DNA from: Kyrpidia sp. | Lineage (GTDB): Bacteria > Bacillota > Bacilli > Kyrpidiales > Kyrpidiaceae | Length of the DNA stretch: 34,786 nucleotides | Direction of reading: 5' to 3' | NCBI GenBank assembly: GCA_029960885.1 | Contig: JASBVV010000039.1 | Span: forward strand, 1-34,786 | Part shown: piece after piece, positions 7,883 through 15,284 of the stretch | How the letters are laid out: each line of letters opens with the position of its first letter | Position numbering within the stretch: position 1 is the stretch's first letter | Translations under genes and position numbers: made by a program | Notes under the pieces: model-generated | Told to the model about the DNA's origin: nothing | The model's database searches: none | The model's input: the letters and a program-made list of their open reading frames with translations, nothing else

Positions 7883-9460
7883 ATGGTGCGACGGGGCGGA
7901 AGAGAACACCGGGGAAAAAACCGCAAAGAGAAACAAATTTCCTGGTCGGATCCCAAAGGAAGCGGTGAAGCGGCGGCGGGGCTGTCGCCCGACATCGACG
8001 GTCTCTATCAACAGGTCAAACGAATGTGGGAACACTGCGACGACGTGCAGTTCCGCTGGGTTCAGTCGGGCGGCCGGCGGGGATTCATCGTTTGGATTTA
8101 TACGCTGATCGGCAAGGAATTGGCCCAGGAAGGACTTCTGGAGCCGCTGACCACCTGGGACAGAACCGAAGGCTCCCTGGAGGAATTGAAACAGGCGCTG
8201 CGCACCCCGTCCCTGCGGGCGGCGGGCACCCTGGAAGAGATCAACATCGCCATCGGCGAGGGCACGGCAGTGCTGTGCCTCGACGGGTTCGATGAAGCGC
8301 TGGTCTTGGACGTGATGCAGTTTCAGGGGCGATCGGTGGAGCGATCGTCCTTGGAGGCGGTGGTCCGCGGGCCCCAGGAAGCATTCACCGAGAGTCTGGA
8401 CACCAACCTCGGGCTGGTTCGCCGTCGCCTCAAAAGCCCCCGGGCAAAAGCGGAGTATCTCACCATCGGCCGGGTGTCCCAGACCCGCATCGCTCTGGTG
8501 TACATCCAGGGAATCGTCAAACCGGGATTCGTGACCGAGTGCCGGGAACGCCTGAACCGGCTCGACGTGGATTCGATCATGGACTCCGGCTATATTGAAG
8601 AACTGATTGACGACGCCCCTCTCTCCCCTTTTCCGACCATCGAATACACCGAGCGGCCCGACCGATTGGCCGCCGAGACCCTGCAGGGGCGGGTGGGGAT
8701 CCTCGTCGACGGCAGCCCCAATGCCCTATTGGTGCCGGCGATCTTCGTCAATTTCCTGCAGTCGCCGGAAGACTATTTTGAACGGTACACCATGGCCATG
8801 TCGGTGCGTATCCTGCGGCATTTTTATTTCTGGTTGGCCCTTTTGCTGCCGGCCACCTATGTGGCGCTGCTGTCGTACCACCAGGAAATGATCCCCACGA
8901 CCCTGTTGATCACCCTGACGGCTTCCCATGAAGGCGTCCCCTTTCCGGCGGTCGTCGAGGCCCTGATCATGGAAATCACCTTCGAGGCCCTGCGGGAAGC
9001 CGGCATCCGTTTGCCCAAGGCGGTGGGTCAATCGGTGAGCATCGTCGGCGCCCTGGTGATCGGAGAAGCGGCGGTCAAAGCCGGGATCGTCTCCCCGGCC
9101 ATGGTGATCATCGTGGCCCTGACCGGGATCGCTTCGTTCACCATTCCCAGCTACAACATCGCCATCACCTTTCGGCTGCTGCGCTTTCCGGTGATGATCA
9201 TGGCCGGGATATTCGGACTGTACGGGATCATTGTCTTTCTGCTGATTCTGTGGATCCACTTGGTCTCCCTGCGTTCGTTCGGGGTGCCGTACATGTCCCC
9301 CATGGCGCCGCTGGTCTGGTCGGATATCAAAGACGCTTTTCAGCGACCTCCCTGGTGGACCATGCGGAAACGGCCCCAAACCATGGAAACGGTGGATCCC
9401 GCCCGCAGCGCGAATATCCCGAGGCCCTTGCCCGGCCAATCGGAGGGGGAGCCCCTGTGA
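7883..9460 (+). CDS. Spore germination protein, GerA family (A subunit)
   Basis: A subunit of a germinant receptor of the spore inner membrane. About 525 residues: a basic soluble N terminus, the two-part N-terminal domain with DIDGLYQQVKRMW at its beginning, the family segments DTNLGLVRRRLKSP and RVSQTRIALVYIQGIV, then LIDDAPLSPFPTIEYTERPD before the membrane part (VGILVDGSPNALLVPAIF and roughly five hydrophobic helices containing SHEGVPFPAVVEALIMEITFE segments). Start: the frame is open from a TTG at 7829. The ATG at 7868 or 7883 lies downstream of the sigma-G-like promoter; I chose 7883, which has only a weak GGGG site. It overlaps the following GerC gene by four bases. No gerB follows. 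Confidence 0.93.
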   Translation: MVRRGGREHRGKNRKEKQISWSDPKGSGEAAAGLSPDIDGLYQQVKRMWEHCDDVQFRWVQSGGRRGFIVWIYTLIGKELAQEGLLEPLTTWDRTEGSLEELKQALRTPSLRAAGTLEEINIAIGEGTAVLCLDGFDEALVLDVMQFQGRSVERSSLEAVVRGPQEAFTESLDTNLGLVRRRLKSPRAKAEYLTIGRVSQTRIALVYIQGIVKPGFVTECRERLNRLDVDSIMDSGYIEELIDDAPLSPFPTIEYTERPDRLAAETLQGRVGILVDGSPNALLVPAIFVNFLQSPEDYFERYTMAMSVRILRHFYFWLALLLPATYVALLSYHQEMIPTTLLITLTASHEGVPFPAVVEALIMEITFEALREAGIRLPKAVGQSVSIVGALVIGEAAVKAGIVSPAMVIIVALTGIASFTIPSYNIAITFRLLRFPVMIMAGIFGLYGIIVFLLILWIHLVSLRSFGVPYMSPMAPLVWSDIKDAFQRPPWWTMRKRPQTMETVDPARSANIPRPLPGQSEGEPL

Positions 9461-10710
9461 GCATGCGGTGCAGCTTCGGATGGTGCACGCGGGCGCGGCG
9501 GACCGTCCGCCGGCTCCAAGCGGGATGGCTGTGTGCTCTCGCCTGCGCGTTCTTCCTGACCGGGTGCTGGGACCGGGTGGAGGTCACCGATCTGGCTCTG
9601 GTCATCGGCATGGGCATCGACGATGCACCGGACGACGGGGTGGAACTCACCGTCCAACTGCTCTCCCCGATATCCCAACCGTCCGGAGAAGGGGGAACGG
9701 GCATGCAAAGCGGCGGCCAGAGCAGCCAGAGGGCTTTTATCAATTATCGCGAGCGGGGAAAAACGCTCCAGGAGGCCCTGGACCGCCTCTACCGCACGAT
9801 TCCGCGCCGGGTGTTCGTCGCCCACAACACCGTGGTGGTCTTCGGCCGGCGATACGCGGAAAAAGGGTTTGACCGGGCCCTGGACTACATCGAGCGGGAA
9901 CGGAATTTTCGCCGGTCCCAGATCTTCGTGGTGACCGGCGGATCCGCCCGGGACCTTCTCAACGTGTCGACGGGACTTGAACGGGTGAATTCCAGGGGCC
10001 TTCGGAAACTGGTGGATGAACAAACGCGCACCTCCATCACGGAACCCAGCGTGGAACTGCGGGTGGTCAATGATCTGTTGAGCCCCTCCCAAGCCCCGGT
10101 CATGGTCTGGGTGGACCCGGTGGGGAATGAACCGAGGATCAAGGGCCTGGGACTGTTTCGAGGGGGCAAACTGGTGGATCTGCTGGCCACCCGGGACAGC
10201 CGGGGGCTGGTGTGGCTGCTGGACCGGGCGGAGCAGACATTCATCCACATTCCTTGTTCGGGCGGAAAGAAACAGACCCCGGGGCAAAGCCTCTCGGTGC
10301 GCCTGTTCTCGGTCCATGTCGGCCTTGAACCGGTCTCCACGCCCACCGGGCTGATGTTTCGGGTCCACGCCCATGGCCAGGCCGAAGTGGACACGGTGTG
10401 CGAGGGAGAAACACCCACCCCCGACCGCATGCGCCAGTGGGGGGATCGGGTCGCCCAGTACATGCAAGCGGAGATGGAACGCACACTGGAGCGCCTCAAA
10501 GCCAAACAGGTGGACGCCGCCCAATTCGGCACCAAGCTTTTCCGGGAAAATCCCCGGCTATGGCGCCATGTCGCCCGGCGATGGCCCGAGATGTTTCAGA
10601 CATGCCGCGTGGAATACGATATCCATATCAATCTCCAGCGATCCGGCATGATCTCCCAGTCGCCGCTGGAAGACCAGACGCCGGAACATCTCCCGTCCCG
10701 GCCTTGGTAA
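9457..10710 (+). CDS. Spore germination lipoprotein, Ger(x)C family (C subunit)
   Basis: C subunit of a germinant receptor: a lipoprotein on the outer face of the spore inner membrane. 417 residues. It has a long basic n-region, a hydrophobic helix and a lipobox LTGC with the lipidated Cys at 37, followed by WDRVE as is typical for the family. The conserved segments FVAHNTVVVFG and the C-terminal helical domain (NPRLWRHVARRWPE) are visible. I chose the GTG at 9457 because it overlaps the gerA stop as GTGA and has GGAGGGGGAG upstream; the ATG at 9463 is in frame. It is the last gene of a two-gene operon, and the expected gerB permease gene is missing on both sides. Confidence 0.93.
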   Translation: MSMRCSFGWCTRARRTVRRLQAGWLCALACAFFLTGCWDRVEVTDLALVIGMGIDDAPDDGVELTVQLLSPISQPSGEGGTGMQSGGQSSQRAFINYRERGKTLQEALDRLYRTIPRRVFVAHNTVVVFGRRYAEKGFDRALDYIERERNFRRSQIFVVTGGSARDLLNVSTGLERVNSRGLRKLVDEQTRTSITEPSVELRVVNDLLSPSQAPVMVWVDPVGNEPRIKGLGLFRGGKLVDLLATRDSRGLVWLLDRAEQTFIHIPCSGGKKQTPGQSLSVRLFSVHVGLEPVSTPTGLMFRVHAHGQAEVDTVCEGETPTPDRMRQWGDRVAQYMQAEMERTLERLKAKQVDAAQFGTKLFRENPRLWRHVARRWPEMFQTCRVEYDIHINLQRSGMISQSPLEDQTPEHLPSRPW

Positions 10711-10761
10711 GGACGGGGTGACCGGCCCTCGGATCGAGCGCGTGGCGGGCGCCGGGCGGAA

Positions 10762-10775
10762 GGCGGGGCCCCGCC
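10762..10775. terminator. Perfect GC palindrome between convergent gerC and vapC
   Basis: GGCGGGGCCCCGCC is a 14-bp palindrome between the gerC stop (10710) and the vapC stop (10779). It could form a stem acting on both converging transcripts, but no T-run follows on either strand, so termination is only a guess from position. Confidence 0.25.
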
Positions 10776-10778
10776 CGA

Positions 10779-11183
10779 TCATTCGGTAGCCCAATTCTCC
10801 ACGGATAAATGGGGCACTCTTTGAAATTCTTTTAGATTATCTGTGACCAAGGTGGCGTTCAAGGCCAGGGCATGTGCGGCAATCAATGTGTCCAAGGGGC
10901 CGATGGGCTGTCCACCAGATTCCAGATACGCCCGCACTCGCCCATAAGCGACCGCAGCTTCCATACCAAACGGAGCGATCTCCAACGGCAGCAAGAACGC
11001 TTCCAACGCCTCCATATTCTGATGAGGCCGCAGGCTCTTGCAGGCGCCATATTGCATTTCAGCCACCGTAATCACCGAGACTCCGACCTCTCCCAGTCTA
11101 CACTGTCGAAGGCGCTCCAAGAGTGTCACGGGTCGGCCTTTGATGAGATAAATACAGATGTTTGTATCCAACATGTATTTCAT
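10779..11183 (-). CDS. vapC: VapC-type PIN-domain toxin
   Basis: PIN-domain ribonuclease, toxin of a type II toxin-antitoxin pair; family members cleave initiator tRNA or other RNAs. 134 residues with the metal-binding acidic residues in place: Asp6 (LDTN), Glu42 (TVAEMQYG), Asp98 ([10 protein letters not shown]) and Asp115 (TDN). The ATG at 11183 overlaps the end of the antitoxin gene as ATGA, the usual coupled arrangement. All catalytic residues are present, so it is probably active. It lies convergent to the germination operon, with no sign of a functional link. The RNA target cannot be predicted. Confidence 0.93.
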   Translation of the reverse strand: MKYMLDTNICIYLIKGRPVTLLERLRQCRLGEVGVSVITVAEMQYGACKSLRPHQNMEALEAFLLPLEIAPFGMEAAVAYGRVRAYLESGGQPIGPLDTLIAAHALALNATLVTDNLKEFQRVPHLSVENWATE

Positions 11184-11413
11184 TCAAAAGCCATCTCGCG
11201 CGCCTGATCCTCACCTTGATTTCGAGTTTCCATAAAATCTTCCGAAAAAGAAATCAACGATTGAGCAAGGACATCCCACGCCCCGTCTTCAGGCAGCAGT
11301 ACGACCGCATTGCCCACTTTTTTGATGAACACCTCAGACCCACTGAACCTGTATTTCTTTGGGAGCCGCACCGCCTGACTCCGGCCTGATTGAAACAGTT
11401 TTGCCCGATCCAC
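11180..11413 (-). CDS. vapB: VapB-type antitoxin (SpoVT/AbrB-like fold)
   Basis: Antitoxin partner of the PIN toxin: neutralises it by binding and, as a complex, represses the operon. 77 residues from the GTG at 11413, which has AGGAGGTGA 7 nt upstream; the longer frame to 11443 lacks such a site. The N terminus ([22 protein letters not shown]) is the swapped-hairpin DNA-binding segment typical of VagC/VapB antitoxins; the C-terminal half ([13 protein letters not shown]) is the probable toxin-binding tail. Confidence 0.9.
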   Translation of the reverse strand: MDRAKLFQSGRSQAVRLPKKYRFSGSEVFIKKVGNAVVLLPEDGAWDVLAQSLISFSEDFMETRNQGEDQAREMAFE

Positions 11414-11431
11414 CCGTCCGTCACCTCCTGA

Positions 11432-11471
11432 GATATATATCAAGCATATCCTTTAAGGGCGCCGAAATCAA
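11432..11471 (-). promoter_or_regulatory. vapBC promoter with overlapping palindrome
   Basis: Read on the minus strand: TTGATT (11471-11466), 17-bp spacer, TATGCT (11448-11443), then the perfect 10-bp palindrome GATATATATC (11441-11432), then the ribosome binding site. A palindrome between the -10 and the start fits autoregulation by VapB or VapBC. It is one of the few AT-rich spots nearby. Confidence 0.45.
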
Positions 11472-11553
11472 TCTGTCCCCGGATCCCGGGATCTCCGTGC
11501 CACCCGGCGCGCCGCCAAAACACCGGGCGGAAGGCGGGCCCCCTCCCCCGGGC

Positions 11554-13230
11554 TCACGGCCGTCCGCCGTCCGGAACCGTTTCCCTGTCCCGCCGGCGCC
11601 GGTCCCGGCGGACATCCCGGAGAAACAGGCTGAACACCAGTCCGGCCACGGTAAACCCGGTGGCCCACCAGAAGGCGTCGTCAATCCCCTGCACCGCAGC
11701 CTGCCGGGCAAGCTCGCCGTACAGCCCGTCCGCCACCAGGTCCCGGCTCTGGACCGGAGGCAGCCCCGTGGTCGCCGATACCATGCCCGCCGCCCGTTGG
11801 AGGGACTGCTGGACCGCCGGATCGAAACGATTGATGGGATCGGCGTACATCCGCAGATGAAAATCGGTCCTCGTAGTGAACATGGTGGTCAAAAACGCGG
11901 TGCCGATGGCTCCGGCCACCTGGCGAACGGTGTTGGACAGCGCCGTTCCGTGACTGTTTTTCTCCACCGGCAATTGGTTCAACCCCGCGGTCATGATCGG
12001 CATCATCAACAGCGACATCCCGAAGGAACGGATCACATACAAAGCGAGGATGTGATCGTAACCGGTTTCCACAGTCAACTTCGTGAACTCGTATGTCGTC
12101 ACCGCCGTGACGGCCAGCCCCGCCACCGCCAGAGGCCGCGGTCCGATGCGATCGAACAGCGCTCCGGACACCGGGGACATCACCCCCATCACCAGGGCGC
12201 CGGGCAAGAGGAGCAACCCGGCCTGCAGCGGCGTGAACGAACGGAGATTTTGCAGATAGATCGGCAGCAGAAACATGCCGGCGAACATGGCCATGGTGAT
12301 GATCGCATTGATGAGATTGCTCAGCGCGAACATGTCGTACCGGAGGATCCGAAAGTCGAGCATCGGCTCGGACACGGCCAGCTCCCGCAGGAGAAACAGC
12401 ATCACCCCCACCGTGCCGACCACCAGGCTTACGATCACCCGGGTCTGGCCCCAGCCGCCGGAACCGGCTTCACTGAACCCGTACAGCAGCGCCCCGAACC
12501 CGATGATCGAGACGGCCGTGCCGTACAGGTCGAGCGGCAAGTGCCGGCGGCGCGTCACATCCCGGAGATACACCAGGGCCATGGCGATCACCAGGACTCC
12601 CAGCGGCACCATCCCATAAAACAAGAGACGCCAGGTGTAATTCTCCACCATCCACCCGGACAGCGTGGGGCCGACGGCCGGGGCGAATACCATCCCCAAT
12701 CCCAGGAATCCCATCGAACGACCCCGCACTTCGGGGGGGAACAGGGCGAGAAACATGTTCATCACCAAGGGCATGAGAATGCCTCCGCCCACGGCCTGAA
12801 CGATGCGGCCGACCAACATCACGGGAAAATTCCCGGCCAGCCCGCAGACCAGTGATCCCCCGGTGAAAAAGGCCATGGCCGCCACGAACAACGTTTTGCT
12901 CCCGAAGGTTTCCATGAAATAGGCGGAGATCGGGATGAGGACGCCATTGACCAACATATAAGCGGTCATGAGCCACTGGACCGTATCCGCCGAGACATTG
13001 AATTCGTTCATCATATGGGGAATCGCCACATTGAGCAGCGTCTGATTGAGAATGGCGAGAAAAATCCCCAGCATGAGAACGGTCATCAACGGCCCGAACC
13101 TTATTCCGTCGGCGGTCCGGGCCCCGAGCGCCGCGCCGCCCGGGCCGGCCGCCTCCGCCCGATGGTCTCCGGATCCTGTCCCGCCCTTCTCCAATCTCCG
13201 ACCGTGATCGTCCCCCGACCGGCCCGCCAT
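11554..13230 (-). CDS. DHA2-type MFS multidrug efflux transporter (EmrB/QacA-like)
   Basis: Proton-driven drug exporter of the 14-helix DHA2 class, 558 residues, in the cytoplasmic membrane. After a charged N terminus of about 45 residues the first helix carries LNQTLLNVAIPHM (family motif with Asn where many have Asp), followed by GRIVQAVGGGILMP and GPTLSGWMVENYTWR. The two central helices that distinguish the DHA2 class follow LPLDLYGTAVSIIGFG. The ATG at 13230 has AAAGGAGG at 8 nt. It is the last gene of the operon marR-adaptor-adaptor-pump; the adaptors are EmrA-like, suggesting an EmrAB-style unit adapted to a Gram-positive envelope. Substrate unknown. Confidence 0.93.
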   Translation of the reverse strand: MAGRSGDDHGRRLEKGGTGSGDHRAEAAGPGGAALGARTADGIRFGPLMTVLMLGIFLAILNQTLLNVAIPHMMNEFNVSADTVQWLMTAYMLVNGVLIPISAYFMETFGSKTLFVAAMAFFTGGSLVCGLAGNFPVMLVGRIVQAVGGGILMPLVMNMFLALFPPEVRGRSMGFLGLGMVFAPAVGPTLSGWMVENYTWRLLFYGMVPLGVLVIAMALVYLRDVTRRRHLPLDLYGTAVSIIGFGALLYGFSEAGSGGWGQTRVIVSLVVGTVGVMLFLLRELAVSEPMLDFRILRYDMFALSNLINAIITMAMFAGMFLLPIYLQNLRSFTPLQAGLLLLPGALVMGVMSPVSGALFDRIGPRPLAVAGLAVTAVTTYEFTKLTVETGYDHILALYVIRSFGMSLLMMPIMTAGLNQLPVEKNSHGTALSNTVRQVAGAIGTAFLTTMFTTRTDFHLRMYADPINRFDPAVQQSLQRAAGMVSATTGLPPVQSRDLVADGLYGELARQAAVQGIDDAFWWATGFTVAGLVFSLFLRDVRRDRRRRDRETVPDGGRP

Positions 13231-13245
13231 GGATCTGGCCTCCTT

Positions 13246-13884
13246 TCAACTCTTGTGGATCCGCACGGCGGCATTCATTCCGGGCACGATGTCCTGATCG
13301 TAGGCGGTCATCGAGATGCGCACCGGGATGCGCTGCACCACCCGGGTGTAGTTGCCCGTGGTGTTTTGCTGGGGAAACAACGAGAACACGGAATTGGCGG
13401 CGAGACCCACCTGATCCACCCGGCCCTTGATGGTGGTGCCCGGGTCCGCGTCCACGGTGATGTCCACGTCCGCGCCGACATTGACGTCTTGGATGCGGGT
13501 TTCCTCGATGTTCGCCACGACGTACAATTTTTTCATGTCCGCCATGGTCGCCAAAGGCTGCCCCGGAGCGGCCATTTGGCCGTCCACCGCGTTACTCTGG
13601 ATGATCGATCCGCTGATCGGCGCCGTAATCCGGCCCGCATCCCCGGTGCCGTCGATTTGTCCGATCAGGTCACCTTGAGCAAACGTCTGTCCGGGAATGC
13701 CTTTCCATCCGGTCAACCGCCCGGGCACCGTGGCGCTCACCGGCACCAGATCCGCCCACACCCGGGCGTCGTCGGTGGAGACGTAATTCCACCTCTGATA
13801 CAGATAGTAATACCCGCCCAGAACCAGAGCGGCGAGGATCACCAGGGCCAGCAGATTCAACAGGATGATCCGGGACACTTTCAC
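13246..13884 (-). CDS. HlyD/EmrA-family efflux adaptor (second of two)
   Basis: Membrane fusion (adaptor) protein, 212 residues: one N-terminal anchor helix (residues about 6-27), then YVSTDDARVWADLVPVSATVPGRL, the usual lipoyl-like beginning, a second lipoyl half with RITAPISGSIIQ, and a beta-barrel part (LYVVANIEETRIQDVNVGADVDI) ending PGMNAAVRIHK. The helical hairpin between the lipoyl halves is almost absent, so the protein is short for the EmrA family; with no outer membrane a long hairpin is not required. The GTG at 13884 has GGGGGAG about 8 nt upstream. It lies 15 bp upstream of the pump gene and is a paralogue of the preceding gene, sharing the PGMNA-VRIHK ending. Confidence 0.88.
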   Translation of the reverse strand: MKVSRIILLNLLALVILAALVLGGYYYLYQRWNYVSTDDARVWADLVPVSATVPGRLTGWKGIPGQTFAQGDLIGQIDGTGDAGRITAPISGSIIQSNAVDGQMAAPGQPLATMADMKKLYVVANIEETRIQDVNVGADVDITVDADPGTTIKGRVDQVGLAANSVFSLFPQQNTTGNYTRVVQRIPVRISMTAYDQDIVPGMNAAVRIHKS

Positions 13885-13905
13885 GGGCGCGACTCCCCCT
13901 TCTCG

Positions 13906-14745
13906 TCACTTGTGAATCCGAACCGTCGCGTTCATGCCGGGCACCACGTATTTTCCAATGAAATTGTCCACGGCGATCCGCACCGGCACCCGCTCCACCG
14001 GCCGGGTTTCTTGGGGCCCGGCCGCCGACGGGACATCCGGGGCGAAAAAGGTCCCCGCCGCATCCGCGATGCCCGCCACTTTCCCGCTGAACGCGGTGCC
14101 GGGATAGGCGTCGAGATAGACGTCCACGGCCTTCCCGACGGCCACATTCCGCACCAACCGTTCATCCACGTAGGCGGTGACAAAGGGTTTCGACACGTCG
14201 GCCAGGACGGCGAGAGGACGCCCCTCGGCCCACACCGTCCCCGGGAAAGCCGCGCTGTACAGCACAACCCCGTCAATGGGGCTGATGAGGGAGATGGGAG
14301 GCGGGGCGGCCGGAGCCGAGGAAGGGGAGCGGTTCGGCGCCGGGGCGGCCTGCGGAACGCCCCGGGCGGGCCGGGACTGGACCCGGGCGCGAACGGCGGC
14401 GCGGGGCCGGACCGTCCGGGAGGTCGCGACCACCGGCAAGGCATCCCCGCCCTCCGGGGCGGCCGGTCCGATTCGCCGGGCGGTTCCGGGAGCGGCGGCC
14501 GGTCCGGCGGCCAGGGTCTCCTCGGTGCCGAGCACCGCCCCGGCCGAGACCCGGTCCCCGGTTTTCGCCGTCCACTGGGTCAGTCTTCCCGCCGCCGGAG
14601 ACGTGACGACCACCAAATCGACCCCGACCCGGGCGTTGGGGGTGCGCACATATAGGGCCCTGTCCCATAAAAAGAAGCCGGCTGTCCCCGCCCCCGCGGC
14701 CACAGCCAGCCAAAGAATGAGGTTGAGCAGCAGCAGACGTCTCAC
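13906..14745 (-). CDS. HlyD/EmrA-family efflux adaptor (first of two)
   Basis: Membrane fusion protein of 279 residues, paralogue of the next gene. Anchor helix at about residues 4-26, then YVRTPNARVGVDLVVVTSPAAGRL. Where EmrA has a coiled-coil hairpin, this one has about 75 residues rich in Ala, Pro and Arg (about 78-150), predicted to be a flexible linker. Then come the second lipoyl half (SPIDGVVLYSAAFPG) and the barrel ending PGMNATVRIHK. The GTG at 14745 has GAGGAGG at 9 nt. The gene is second in the marR operon; possibly the two adaptors form a hetero-oligomer with the pump. Confidence 0.86.
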   Translation of the reverse strand: MRRLLLLNLILWLAVAAGAGTAGFFLWDRALYVRTPNARVGVDLVVVTSPAAGRLTQWTAKTGDRVSAGAVLGTEETLAAGPAAAPGTARRIGPAAPEGGDALPVVATSRTVRPRAAVRARVQSRPARGVPQAAPAPNRSPSSAPAAPPPISLISPIDGVVLYSAAFPGTVWAEGRPLAVLADVSKPFVTAYVDERLVRNVAVGKAVDVYLDAYPGTAFSGKVAGIADAAGTFFAPDVPSAAGPQETRPVERVPVRIAVDNFIGKYVVPGMNATVRIHK

Positions 14746-14818
14746 CGGCGTCGGCCTCCTCGCGGCGTCTGAATCTCCGCCGTTAGTGTGCCCAACCCCG
14801 GATTTTCCATTGCACCCA

Positions 14819-14832
14819 TGCCGGTTCCGGCA
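14819..14832. repeat. Inverted repeat TGCCGG-TT-CCGGCA
   Basis: A perfect 6-bp inverted repeat with a 2-nt loop between the marR stop and the first adaptor gene. It may be a second regulator site or an RNA stem that sets the ratio of regulator to efflux mRNA. There is no T-run, so it is not a clear terminator. Confidence 0.35.
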
Positions 14833-14840
14833 CGGTTCGA

Positions 14841-15284
14841 TCAGTTCCGCTTTGCATCCTCGAGGATAATCCCAAGCAGGGTCCGCAGATGGCGGATCAG
14901 CCCCTGCGCCTCATCCTCGGGCATTTTTTCCAACAACGTGCGAAAATAATCGAAGTGCAAGGCGGGCACTTTTTGCACCAACGCCCGCCCTTTCTCGCTG
15001 AGCCGCACCCAGACCACCCGGCGGTCCGCCTCGTCGCGTTCCCGATCCACCAGGCCCATCCGGACCAGCCGGTCCACAATGCCGCTGGCGGTGCTGGTGG
15101 ACATTCCCACTCTCCGGCTCAGTTCCGCCAGGGAATGGGTCCCGTCAAAATGAAGGGTGCGCAGCACCCACATCTGCGGGACGGTGAGGTCGTACTCCTT
15201 CAACTCCTGGTGCACCCGCTGCTTGAATTCCCGCATCGTCCGGCGCATGAGGTCGATGAGCTCAGTGATTTGATCGTCTCGCAT
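14841..15284 (-). CDS. MarR-family transcriptional regulator
   Basis: Winged-helix dimeric regulator of 147 residues, probably the local repressor of the efflux operon. The winged helix is visible from LTVPQMWVLRTL through LAELSRRVGMSTSTASGIVDRLVRMGLV (recognition helix) to the wing ERDEADRRVVWVRLSEKG; the flanking helices form the dimer interface. I chose the ATG at 15284 because GGAGG lies 8 nt upstream; the open frame to 15329 has no such site. It starts inside the end of the FolC-like gene (23-bp overlap) and is the first gene of the operon. A palindrome just upstream is a likely autoregulatory site. Confidence 0.92.
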   Translation of the reverse strand: MRDDQITELIDLMRRTMREFKQRVHQELKEYDLTVPQMWVLRTLHFDGTHSLAELSRRVGMSTSTASGIVDRLVRMGLVDRERDEADRRVVWVRLSEKGRALVQKVPALHFDYFRTLLEKMPEDEAQGLIRHLRTLLGIILEDAKRN

